Source: an uncultured Porphyromonadaceae bacterium (lineage in GTDB: Bacteria; Bacteroidota; Bacteroidia; Bacteroidales; Muribaculaceae). From it: a DNA stretch of 64,000 bases. Shown here piece after piece: positions 30,541 through 38,820 of the stretch. The stretch lies in the NCBI GenBank assembly GCA_902495075.1, contig CABUVO010000002.1, positions 137,367-201,366 of the forward strand, written 5' to 3'. Each line of letters opens with the position of its first letter. Position 1 is the first letter of the stretch. The notes under the pieces were generated by a model that saw only the letters and a program-made list of their open reading frames with translations, made no database searches and was not told the DNA's origin. Both the position numbers and the translations under genes were made by a program.

Positions 30541-31727
30541 GAAGACTGGCATTAGTTTTGATTTGTTCGTTGGCGGCGCTTGCGTCTTTCGGAGCTGATT
30601 CGACTTCAGTAGCGCAGCGTATTGAACTTTCTTTCCGCGGCGCTTACGTGCTGCCGACCAATCAGATAGTCAAGGGGGACAACCGATTTGGCTCCAAAAC
30701 ACGTTCAGCTTTTGGAGGAGCAGTGGAGTATTCCTTTTCTTTTGCACCAGCCTCGTATTTCGGTCGCTATTATCCATATGCGTATCAAGGCGTTGGCGTG
30801 GGAGTCACGGCTTTCGATGAATCCAAAGTCACCGGAACGCCGGTGAATATCTACGTTCTTCAAGGTTCGCGCATAGCAAGTTTCTCGTCTCGCCTGAGTC
30901 TTGATTACGAGTGGAATTTCGGTATCTCCGCAGGATGGCATAAAAACAGTGATACCAGTCTCCTTGACTATGAACACATCGATGGTTTTGGCTCTAATAT
31001 CAATGCATACATAGACTTGGGTTTCAAACTCAGATATGCTCTGAGCAAACGCATCAGTCTGACAGCCGGTGTTAATTTTTCTCATTTCTCAAACGGCAAT
31101 ACCGACTATCCGAATCCTGGCGTCAATGTGCTCTGGGGACGGTTGGGGCTTGCTTGGAACCTTGGGACCTTGCCGACGCAACGTCGTCCCGATTGGAGCG
31201 GTTATGACCCTCACTTCACGTATGACATCACTGCATATGGCGCATGGCGCAAGAATCTATTCGATTCTAATTATGGCATGGCGGATATGGACAGTGAAAT
31301 GAGAATCATACCGGGACACTTCGCCGTTGCAGGTTTGAACGTCAATCCCTTGTGGCATTTTAACCCGATGTTTTCCGCCGGTGCGTCGCTTGATTTCCAG
31401 TATGACGAAGGCGCAAATCTTAGTCCCTATTATGTCACAAGCACACCTTCCGATGACCCGAAATTCTATCGTCAGCCGTTTAGTCATCGCGTGATGGCAG
31501 GACTCAGTGCACGTGCCGAATTGCAGATGCCGATATTCTCTGTCAACATCGGTATAGGTCATAGTCTCTACGCTCCCGGAGGTAGCGATCTGCGGGGATG
31601 GTATCAGATGTTCACGCTTAAGACCTTTGTGACACGTAATCTTTACCTCAGCACCGGCTATCGTCTTGTGCGCTTCCGCACTCCCGGCAATCTCATGCTC
31701 GGTCTGGGCTGGCGCTTTGGATCATGA
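30537..31727 (+). CDS. PagL-like acyloxyacyl hydrolase (lipid A 3-O-deacylase family)
   Basis: A 396-residue outer-membrane beta-barrel. Signal peptide MRRLALVLICSLAALASFG. The PagL active-site motif HFSNGN (His-x-Ser-Asn) lies near 183-188 in the first barrel; PagL removes the 3-O-linked acyl chain of lipid A. The protein is about twice as long as PagL, and its second half (from about 225) looks like another eight-strand barrel, ending in aromatic/RFGS. Coupled to the lipoprotein gene upstream by a 4-nt overlap. Confidence 0.7.
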   Translation: MRRLALVLICSLAALASFGADSTSVAQRIELSFRGAYVLPTNQIVKGDNRFGSKTRSAFGGAVEYSFSFAPASYFGRYYPYAYQGVGVGVTAFDESKVTGTPVNIYVLQGSRIASFSSRLSLDYEWNFGISAGWHKNSDTSLLDYEHIDGFGSNINAYIDLGFKLRYALSKRISLTAGVNFSHFSNGNTDYPNPGVNVLWGRLGLAWNLGTLPTQRRPDWSGYDPHFTYDITAYGAWRKNLFDSNYGMADMDSEMRIIPGHFAVAGLNVNPLWHFNPMFSAGASLDFQYDEGANLSPYYVTSTPSDDPKFYRQPFSHRVMAGLSARAELQMPIFSVNIGIGHSLYAPGGSDLRGWYQMFTLKTFVTRNLYLSTGYRLVRFRTPGNLMLGLGWRFGS

Positions 31728-31776
31728 CAGCTGACCTGTTAAAACAATAATTCGCTTTTAATTAAATATAATAATT

Positions 31777-32409
31777 TTGGATATCACGATCTCTTTTATT
31801 CTCGAAGTAATAGGTACAATTGCGTGTGCCATTAGTGGCATCCGTCTTGCCGCCACTAAGAATTTCGATTGGTTCGGGGCTTACATCGTTGGTCTCGTCA
31901 CAGCCATTGGCGGGGGCACCCTGCGCGATATATTGCTTGACATTCCGGTTTTCTGGATGCACAACTGGTGGTATCTTGCCGTCACAGCCCTTTCGCTCAT
32001 AGCCGTCATAATTTTCAAGGATCATCTTGTGAGACGCGACAAGATGCTTTTTATTTTCGACAGCATCGGTCTTGCTATGTTCGTGGTGATAGGCATCGAC
32101 AAGACGCTCGCCATTGACTATCCTATGTGGGTTGCCATGATTATGGGCATCATCACCGGTGCATTCGGTGGAGTGTTGCGTGATATCCTGATCAATGAAG
32201 AACCTCTTATTTTTCATAAAGACATATATGCCACAGCCTGTCTGGCTGGAGGATTCATATATTGGATAACCAAATATCTGGAATGTCCTGCATATGTAAG
32301 CCAGATAAGCTGTGCCCTGACCATTATGGTAATCCGTTTTCTTGCTTTGAAATATAATCTTTCCCTGCCTGTGTTAAATGATATCCCACGACGCAATAAA
32401 GCCGAATAA
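31777..32409 (+). CDS. Trimeric intracellular cation channel family protein (YicG/UPF0126)
   Basis: A 210-residue inner-membrane protein with seven transmembrane helices and the duplicated signature TAIGGGTLRDILL and GAFGGVLRDILI. Bacterial TRIC proteins are trimeric K+/cation channels or glycine-like transport relatives. No ATG fits the family start, so a TTG at 31777 is used; oddly it lies inside a TAATTTTG that looks like a -7 promoter element. Confidence 0.88.
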   Translation: MDITISFILEVIGTIACAISGIRLAATKNFDWFGAYIVGLVTAIGGGTLRDILLDIPVFWMHNWWYLAVTALSLIAVIIFKDHLVRRDKMLFIFDSIGLAMFVVIGIDKTLAIDYPMWVAMIMGIITGAFGGVLRDILINEEPLIFHKDIYATACLAGGFIYWITKYLECPAYVSQISCALTIMVIRFLALKYNLSLPVLNDIPRRNKAE

Positions 32410-32476
32410 TAGGATTTTTTAGAAAAAATTATCCTTCGGGGTTGAGTTTTTCGAATGTTGTGTGTCTTTATAGTGT

Positions 32477-32965
32477 ATGACGAAGAGAAACGACATAGAA
32501 CAACTTTTCAAGGCACATTATCCACGGATGTATCGCTTGGCGGTTGCACTCCTACATGATGATGATCGTGCGCGCGACATTGTCCATGACGTGTTCCTGT
32601 CGTTGCTCGACGGCAGTTTTGACATCAACATTACGGAAGGATACCTATTGAAGGCAGTCAGAAACCGTTGTCTGAACCATATCCGAGATTGTGAGATTCA
32701 TCATCGTATCGCCAACCTCTATTTCATTGACAATGATGAATACGAAACCGAGGATTTTCCCGATGAATGCACAATGTCGCGGATTCATGACCTTATCAAA
32801 AATGATATCTCTTCTCAGGCACGGCGTGTGATGGAATTACGATTCTCGGATAACTTGCCGTTTTCCCGAATTGCATCTGTCATGAGTATAAGCGAAACCG
32901 CCGTATATCGTCATCTTAGTCATGCCTTGGCAATCATTCGCAGAAAACTCAACGAAAATGGATAA
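32477..32965 (+). CDS. ECF-type RNA polymerase sigma factor
   Basis: A 162-residue sigma-70 factor. Region 2 (YRLAVALLHDDDRARDIVHDVF, about 19-40) and region 4 (PFSRIASVMSISETAVYRHL, about 127-146) are clear. It heads a sigma/anti-sigma/TonB receptor operon and its stop overlaps the anti-sigma start by 8 nt. Such factors are released when the receptor binds its ligand and then switch on the receptor operon. Confidence 0.92.
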   Translation: MTKRNDIEQLFKAHYPRMYRLAVALLHDDDRARDIVHDVFLSLLDGSFDINITEGYLLKAVRNRCLNHIRDCEIHHRIANLYFIDNDEYETEDFPDECTMSRIHDLIKNDISSQARRVMELRFSDNLPFSRIASVMSISETAVYRHLSHALAIIRRKLNENG

Positions 32966-33611
32966 ATACGAATCAAAATGCGACAAGGTGCTTGATATTA
33001 TCAGGCATCCGGAGAATTATACATCGGAGCAGTTGAACGTTATACTGGAGGATACTGAAAGCCGAGAGATTTATCGCACTCTTTGCCGGATTGATTCGGC
33101 GTTGGCATCCGAAGGAAATATCAATGTGGATGCTGAGTGGGAGTATTTCCGAAAGAAACAAGCAATCCATAGGCGCCGTCACTTCTTTGGATTGGGAAAT
33201 CGGGCTGCGTCAATTGCCATTATAATTTTCACATCTATCGTGGCGTTGGCTGCCGGTATAGCTGTCATCGTTGCCGTGGCTGACCATAAGAATGAACAGA
33301 TTCCCGTCAAAGAAACAGCAGTTGGAGAATCTGCTGTTTCCATGGCATCGGAGACAATCGCGGTAAAGACTGACACGGTAAAAAATGACATGACTCCGGT
33401 GATATTTGAGGATGAACCTCTTGATGTGATAATGCAGAAGATTTCTGTAGTTTATGATGTTGAATTCAAGTTCAATAATAAGGAAGTTGCATCACTTCGC
33501 CTTTATTACAAACTTGATCCGGCATTATCACTTGATGAAATTGTGGCGCAACTCAATACATTTTCGCAGATAAGTATCAAACGAGATGGCAACGTCCTTA
33601 ACATTGACTAA
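32958..33611 (+). CDS. Short FecR-like anti-sigma factor (DUF4974)
   Basis: A 217-residue single-pass membrane protein starting at ATG 32958 (MDKYESKCDKVLDII). The cytosolic N-terminus should bind the ECF factor; one transmembrane segment (IAIIIFTSIVALAAGIAVIV) is near 86-105, and the C-terminus (about 152-217, FEDEPLDVIMQKISVVYDVE) is the DUF4974 domain. The FecR domain that normally lies between them is missing, so signalling from the receptor must use DUF4974 directly. Overlaps the sigma gene by 8 nt; the receptor starts 1 nt after it. Confidence 0.8.
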   Translation: MDKYESKCDKVLDIIRHPENYTSEQLNVILEDTESREIYRTLCRIDSALASEGNINVDAEWEYFRKKQAIHRRRHFFGLGNRAASIAIIIFTSIVALAAGIAVIVAVADHKNEQIPVKETAVGESAVSMASETIAVKTDTVKNDMTPVIFEDEPLDVIMQKISVVYDVEFKFNNKEVASLRLYYKLDPALSLDEIVAQLNTFSQISIKRDGNVLNID

Positions 33612-33612
33612 A

Positions 33613-36159
33613 ATGAGAATTTTACTGACTTTGTTGATGGCTGTTGCGACATTTTTTTCAGCAGAAGCCTACAGCTATTCCTATTCCTTCAACAATACGC
33701 CTATATCGGAAGCTCTTGTCAGAATAAGCAAAGATCATCCTGATGTAAACATATCCTTTATCTACAAGGAACTTGGTAATTATAGAACATCGGCAAGAAT
33801 AAATACAGATGATGCTTACCGGGCATTGCGTCTGATTGTTGGACTTCATCCGATTTCTGTGATAAACAAAAATGGAAGTTTTTATATAGAGGCTCTTCAG
33901 CATGGCAGATTCGTTTATACAGGCAGTGTGATCGGAAGCGACAATGATCCGGTTGCCGGCGCTACGGTAATGCTTCTGAATCCTAACGATTCAACACTTA
34001 TAACATACGGTATCGCCAATGGAGAAGGGCGTTTCACCATTCCTTGTGATCGAATGGATGTGATTGCAAAATTGAGTTGTATCGGTTATAATACTGTTTA
34101 CACTCGTTCCTCTGGTTTCGATTTAGGCACAATTGTTATGCCTGTCAATACTATAATGTTGCAGCAGGTGTCGATTTCTTCCACAAAACCTTTTGTCAAA
34201 CTCAAAGGTACAGGATTTTCAATAGATATAGCAAATTCCCCTTTAGGTGATCTGCCCACGGTTCCTGACGTTTTGTCACAGTTGCCGTCAGTGAAGGCAA
34301 CGGGGAGTGGATTCTCTGTTTTAGGACGCGGCGATGCTGAAATATTTATAGGCAATCAGAAAGTTGTTGATATGTCGGAATTGTATAGGTTGCGTCCTGC
34401 TGAAATCAAAAGTGTTGAGATTATACGGAATCCAGGTGCTGAATTTAATGCAGATGCAGCCGCCGTAATACGTATCAGATTGAAGAATAATGTATTGAAA
34501 GGATTCGGATTGGACGTAATGTCGCAAGGTAGCTTCGGACGGAGATTTTCTGATTATGAACAGTTATCGATTACATATGGTGCCGGGCGCACAAATTCCT
34601 TCCTGACGTTTTCAAATAATTCAAGCCGATTGAATAGTGACCAGGATAATCAGCAGGATACGTATACATCTTCCGGAATATGGAAGATGACGTCTGAAAT
34701 GCCTCATTGGAATTCGGAATATTATGACTGGATGCTTACGGCGGGAACCAGTGTGAGTGTCACGGATAACCATACTGTCGGCGCCAAAGTTACATATAGT
34801 CACGATACTCAGCGTAACGGTGGAGAGAAATACAGCGCAATGACCATTGGAGATGAAGAATATGAGACTCTTGTAGCATATACATCAACTCCTCAAAATT
34901 ATAGGCAATGGCATGCAAATGTTTATTATGACGGAACGTTTTCTGAAAAATGGAGTGCTGTTTTCAATGGAGATTATGTTGGCAGAAAGCATTATTCTGA
35001 GCATTTTACAGAAGAGAATGGAAGCTTGACGCCACATCACCTTGTAATCAACAACGATGACACCCGATATAATCTATGGTCGGCACTGGCAAAAGTCAAC
35101 TGGAAGTTAACCGATAGTTCACAAATGGTTTTTGGCACTGATATCAGTGTGGTGAGGCAGAATAGGAATGATTGGCAGAGCGGACAGGAACAAATCTCAC
35201 AACTAAATTCCGTTGAATCAAAATATGCTGTATTCGGACAATACAACCTATCGCGGGGGATTTGGGATTTTGGTGCCGGAATAAGATATGAGGCAAACAA
35301 AATGGATTATACAGATGGGTCGACAGACTCAAAAATTCTTTTCAAGACTTATCATCGGTTGTATCCTGAAATTACGGTTTCTGCCAATGTTGGTAAAACG
35401 ATAATGTCACTCGGTTTCACCTCGCATATAAGAAGACCCTCTTTTTATCAGCTTCGCACAAGCCGGGAATATTTCAACCGATATGAGACCACGGAGGGGA
35501 ACCCGTTGTTGCGTCCGAGATATACCTATGATATTTCCTATTCATTTGGATATAATGATTTTACGGCAAGTGTGGGATATCAATGGGTGCATAACTATAT
35601 CACGGAAGAGAGTCGGATTGATTCGGATAATCCGCTGCACCTGACGTCGTATCCTGTCAACAAAGGGAAATATACGGCTGCAATGCTTCAGCTTAACTAT
35701 GATCATAAATTCGGTTTCTGGCATCCGTATCTTTCAGCACATCTTACAAAAACGTTCTATGGACTTTCCATGATTCAGGAAAGTATGCCTCCTTTGGGAA
35801 AATCTCCACTTTTTGAGTTATCATTCTCAAACTATTTCTCTTTTTGCGGAACAACTGCATATATTTCTGCAAACTACAATCCCGCCGGAGCTTATTGTGA
35901 TTCTTGGGAAGATCGTTTTGTCGGAATTGATTTGGGTATATATCGTCGTTTTTTCAGCAAAAGATTGTATGTAGCAGTTAATGCTACCAATATATTCGGC
36001 TGTAAATCCAAGTCTCGAACGTATTATGGCGCAAGTATCTTCGAGCGCACGGCATTCCGTGATAATCAACGCCTATACCTGACAATCTCTTACTCGTTCA
36101 GGCATGATGTCAAATATAAAGGCAAAACTTCGGCTCAAGACGAAATCAATCGAATGTAA
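33613..36159 (+). CDS. TonB-dependent outer-membrane receptor with signalling N-terminus
   Basis: An 848-residue receptor. Signal peptide MRILLTLLMAVATFFSAEA; an STN-like secretin/TonB short N-terminal domain (about 22-90); a carboxypeptidase-regulatory-like beta-sandwich (about 105-190, GSDNDPVAGATVMLLNPNDS); the plug (about 205-290) and an OMP_b-brl barrel to the C-terminus. With the sigma and anti-sigma genes directly upstream it forms a ligand-sensing import system. There is no SusD gene, so a siderophore, metal or peptide is as likely as a glycan. Start is ATG 33613. Confidence 0.88.
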   Translation: MRILLTLLMAVATFFSAEAYSYSYSFNNTPISEALVRISKDHPDVNISFIYKELGNYRTSARINTDDAYRALRLIVGLHPISVINKNGSFYIEALQHGRFVYTGSVIGSDNDPVAGATVMLLNPNDSTLITYGIANGEGRFTIPCDRMDVIAKLSCIGYNTVYTRSSGFDLGTIVMPVNTIMLQQVSISSTKPFVKLKGTGFSIDIANSPLGDLPTVPDVLSQLPSVKATGSGFSVLGRGDAEIFIGNQKVVDMSELYRLRPAEIKSVEIIRNPGAEFNADAAAVIRIRLKNNVLKGFGLDVMSQGSFGRRFSDYEQLSITYGAGRTNSFLTFSNNSSRLNSDQDNQQDTYTSSGIWKMTSEMPHWNSEYYDWMLTAGTSVSVTDNHTVGAKVTYSHDTQRNGGEKYSAMTIGDEEYETLVAYTSTPQNYRQWHANVYYDGTFSEKWSAVFNGDYVGRKHYSEHFTEENGSLTPHHLVINNDDTRYNLWSALAKVNWKLTDSSQMVFGTDISVVRQNRNDWQSGQEQISQLNSVESKYAVFGQYNLSRGIWDFGAGIRYEANKMDYTDGSTDSKILFKTYHRLYPEITVSANVGKTIMSLGFTSHIRRPSFYQLRTSREYFNRYETTEGNPLLRPRYTYDISYSFGYNDFTASVGYQWVHNYITEESRIDSDNPLHLTSYPVNKGKYTAAMLQLNYDHKFGFWHPYLSAHLTKTFYGLSMIQESMPPLGKSPLFELSFSNYFSFCGTTAYISANYNPAGAYCDSWEDRFVGIDLGIYRRFFSKRLYVAVNATNIFGCKSKSRTYYGASIFERTAFRDNQRLYLTISYSFRHDVKYKGKTSAQDEINRM

Positions 36160-36231
36160 ATATAAAGGCTGTTGAACAATCTCAACAGATTTATACTATG
36201 TTGCAATATTGTTTTAGACGGGATTAATTTG

Positions 36232-36239
36232 TAATTTTG
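36232..36239 (+). promoter_or_regulatory. -7 element giving a probable leaderless start
   Basis: TAATTTTG ends 4 nt before the GTG at 36244, the same geometry as at the DUF3800 gene; a TTTG-like ATTG (36208-36211) is 20 nt upstream. Confidence 0.55.
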
Positions 36240-36243
36240 CAAT

Positions 36244-36591
36244 GTGAAAAAGTCGTTGACCCGTATTTTTGTGTCGTTGGTGATGCTCTTGTTCGTGAAT
36301 TTTATGTTCTCGAACGCTATCTTCACGCATGTGCATAAAGGTATAGATGGTCGTCCGGTGACTCATTCACACCCTTATCTGCCATCCGGAACACATGGAC
36401 ACACTGCTCATTCTCTGGACCTTATTTCGGTTTTCAATGCCTCTTCCATTGCGGCGGATGCCATGAATGAGATGTCGGTCCCGGATCCTGATGTATTCTG
36501 TTCATTAATCTACATAGATGTAACAACCTTTGCCGTAGTTAATCATATTCCGGCATATTCCTTAAGAGGTCCTCCTGCATTATGTGCATAA
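36244..36591 (+). CDS. Small secreted His-rich protein upstream of a TonB receptor
   Basis: A 115-residue protein with a hydrophobic N-terminus (SLTRIFVSLVMLLFVNFMFS) and a histidine-rich middle (THVHKGIDGRPVTHSHPYLP, then GTHGHTAHS) able to bind a transition metal. The start is GTG; the only nearby ATG (36242) is out of frame. Similar short His-rich proteins precede TonB receptors in Bacteroidales, so it may bind zinc, copper or a metal complex for the receptor 87 nt downstream. Confidence 0.65.
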   Translation: MKKSLTRIFVSLVMLLFVNFMFSNAIFTHVHKGIDGRPVTHSHPYLPSGTHGHTAHSLDLISVFNASSIAADAMNEMSVPDPDVFCSLIYIDVTTFAVVNHIPAYSLRGPPALCA

Positions 36592-36678
36592 AGTAGTCTT
36601 ATTCCCACATAATAATGAAGTGTATATCAAGTGGGATTCTTAGAAGCTTCTAAAACTTAAACTTTATTCTAATCCGTA

Positions 36679-38775
36679 ATGCATAAAAAAATATTTTTTA
36701 TGGCTGTGGCTTTTGCCATAGCCACATCGGCACGTGCCGATAAACCTGTCGCGCCATCCGGTCCGACCGAAGAAGAACTTGATTCTTTGATGGATGTGTT
36801 CATGCTTGACCAGGTAGTTGTTACAAGTAGTAAAAGTGAGGTAAAACGTCGTGAGAGTCCGTCTTTGGTGAATGTGATGACCGGTAAGCTGTTGACCACT
36901 GTAGGTGCATGCTCACTTGCCGACGGTCTGGATTTCCAGCCCGGAGTGCGGGTTGAGAATGATTGCCAGAACTGCGGATTTACTCAGGTGCGTATAAACG
37001 GACTTGACGGTCATTATTCACAGATACTTATGAATTCCCGTCCGGTATTTTCCGCTCTGACTGGTGTTTACGGTCTGGAGCAGATTCCAGCCAATATGAT
37101 TGACCGTATCGAAGTTATGCGTGGAGGTGGTTCGGCTCTTTTCGGATCGTCTGCAATCGGAGGCACCATCAATATAATCACCAAAGATCCCCGTGAAAAT
37201 TCCGCAAAAGTTTCGCATACGCTGACATCCATCGGTCCTTCCGGATCGCTCGACAATAATACGACTTTGAATGCCTCGGTTGTTACCAACAACGATAAGG
37301 CGGGAATTTTCATCTACGGTCAGAGCCGGTATCGTGATGGCTACGACCATAACGGAGACGGCTACACAGAGGTGGCGCAATTGAAGACGCAGACCCTTGG
37401 CGCCCGCACATTCATGCGCACATCCGCCGATTCGCGCCTGACATTGGAATATCACAACACGCATGAATACCGGCGTGGCGGCGACCAGCTCAATCAGCCG
37501 GCACATCTTGCGATGATTGCCGAACAAGTGGAGCATAACATTCACGGAGCGGAGGTGACTTACGACATCTGGCCGCGCGATCGCCGCGACCATGTCTCCA
37601 TATTTTCCGCCATGCAAGCCACAAAGCGCAAGAGCTACTACGGCTCTGATATGGATCCCGACGCTTACGGCCGCACATCTGACCTTGTCGTCACTGCTGG
37701 CACGCAATGGACTCATCCCATATCAAAATTCCTTTTCATGCCCTCCGAACTCGTGGCTGGTCTTGAGTATTCTTATAATCGACTTCATGATGTAACAATC
37801 GGATATGGTCATGACATACTCCAGAATGTGAATATTTTCAGTGGATATTTACAGAATGAATGGCGCGACGAACGTTGGGGCTTCCTTATCGGGGCGCGAC
37901 TCGACAAACATTCCCTTATCAAGAATCCGATAGTGTCGCCCCGTGTGAACATACGTTTCAATCCATCGCGCAGTGCCAACTTCCGCTTGTCGTATTCCAC
38001 CGGGTTCCGTTCTCCTCAGGCTTACGACGAAGATTTTCATGTGGCGATTGTCGGAGGCGAGAGGGTAGTGACAGTGCTTGCCCCAGGTCTTAAGCAGGAA
38101 AGTTCGCAGAGTGTAAGCGCATCTGCCGACCTTTACCACACATTTGGCAACGTGCAGACTAACCTTCTTGTGGAAGGTTTCTTTACTGATCTTCGCGACG
38201 TGTTTGCTCTCCGGCAGCTTGAGGGACTTGACGCGCAGGGTAATGCCGTGCTGGAGAGGTATAACGGTTCCGGCGCGCGCGTCTTCGGTCTAAACTTGGA
38301 GGCTAAGGCTTTCTTTTCCGCGCATTTTGACATACAGGCAGGTGTGACACTTCAGCGCAGCCGTTACAAAACGCCGGAAGTATGGAGCGACAATCCGGAT
38401 GTGCCCGCAGAGAAGCGACTGTTCCGCACCCCCGACGTCTACGGGTATTTCACTGCCAACTGGGAGATATTGCCAAAATTCCGAGCGATATTCACAGGTA
38501 CGCTCACAGGTCCGATGACCGTTCAGCATCTTGTAGGATCCGGCACGGATGTCGATCTCACCGTAAGAACGCAGTCATTTTTTGACGCATCAGTCAAACT
38601 CTCATACTGTTTCAAAATTTTCAAGAAAGTGGATGTGGATGTCACGGCTGGTGTTACCAACGTCTTCAATTCATATCAGCGCGATTTTGACTCTGGTTCG
38701 CTTCGCGACTCCGGCTACATGTACGGACCGGCGCTCCCGCGCTGCCTCACCTGCAGCGTTTCCCTTAGTATCTGA
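36679..38775 (+). CDS. TonB-dependent receptor (BtuB/CirA-like)
   Basis: A 698-residue outer-membrane receptor. Signal peptide MHKKIFFMAVAFAIATSARA; TonB box-like DQVVVTSSKSE near 51; plug domain about 60-170 with the conserved DCQNCGFTQVRINGLDGHY and RIEVMRGGGSALFGSSAIGG; barrel to the C-terminus. It lacks the carboxypeptidase-like N-terminal domain of SusC-type receptors, which points to a metal complex, haem or cobalamin rather than a glycan. The His-rich gene upstream supports a metal link. Confidence 0.9.
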   Translation: MHKKIFFMAVAFAIATSARADKPVAPSGPTEEELDSLMDVFMLDQVVVTSSKSEVKRRESPSLVNVMTGKLLTTVGACSLADGLDFQPGVRVENDCQNCGFTQVRINGLDGHYSQILMNSRPVFSALTGVYGLEQIPANMIDRIEVMRGGGSALFGSSAIGGTINIITKDPRENSAKVSHTLTSIGPSGSLDNNTTLNASVVTNNDKAGIFIYGQSRYRDGYDHNGDGYTEVAQLKTQTLGARTFMRTSADSRLTLEYHNTHEYRRGGDQLNQPAHLAMIAEQVEHNIHGAEVTYDIWPRDRRDHVSIFSAMQATKRKSYYGSDMDPDAYGRTSDLVVTAGTQWTHPISKFLFMPSELVAGLEYSYNRLHDVTIGYGHDILQNVNIFSGYLQNEWRDERWGFLIGARLDKHSLIKNPIVSPRVNIRFNPSRSANFRLSYSTGFRSPQAYDEDFHVAIVGGERVVTVLAPGLKQESSQSVSASADLYHTFGNVQTNLLVEGFFTDLRDVFALRQLEGLDAQGNAVLERYNGSGARVFGLNLEAKAFFSAHFDIQAGVTLQRSRYKTPEVWSDNPDVPAEKRLFRTPDVYGYFTANWEILPKFRAIFTGTLTGPMTVQHLVGSGTDVDLTVRTQSFFDASVKLSYCFKIFKKVDVDVTAGVTNVFNSYQRDFDSGSLRDSGYMYGPALPRCLTCSVSLSI

Positions 38776-38820
38776 TAAGATTCATTTTGATTAATAGGCT
38801 GGGGTATTATTGGGATACCA

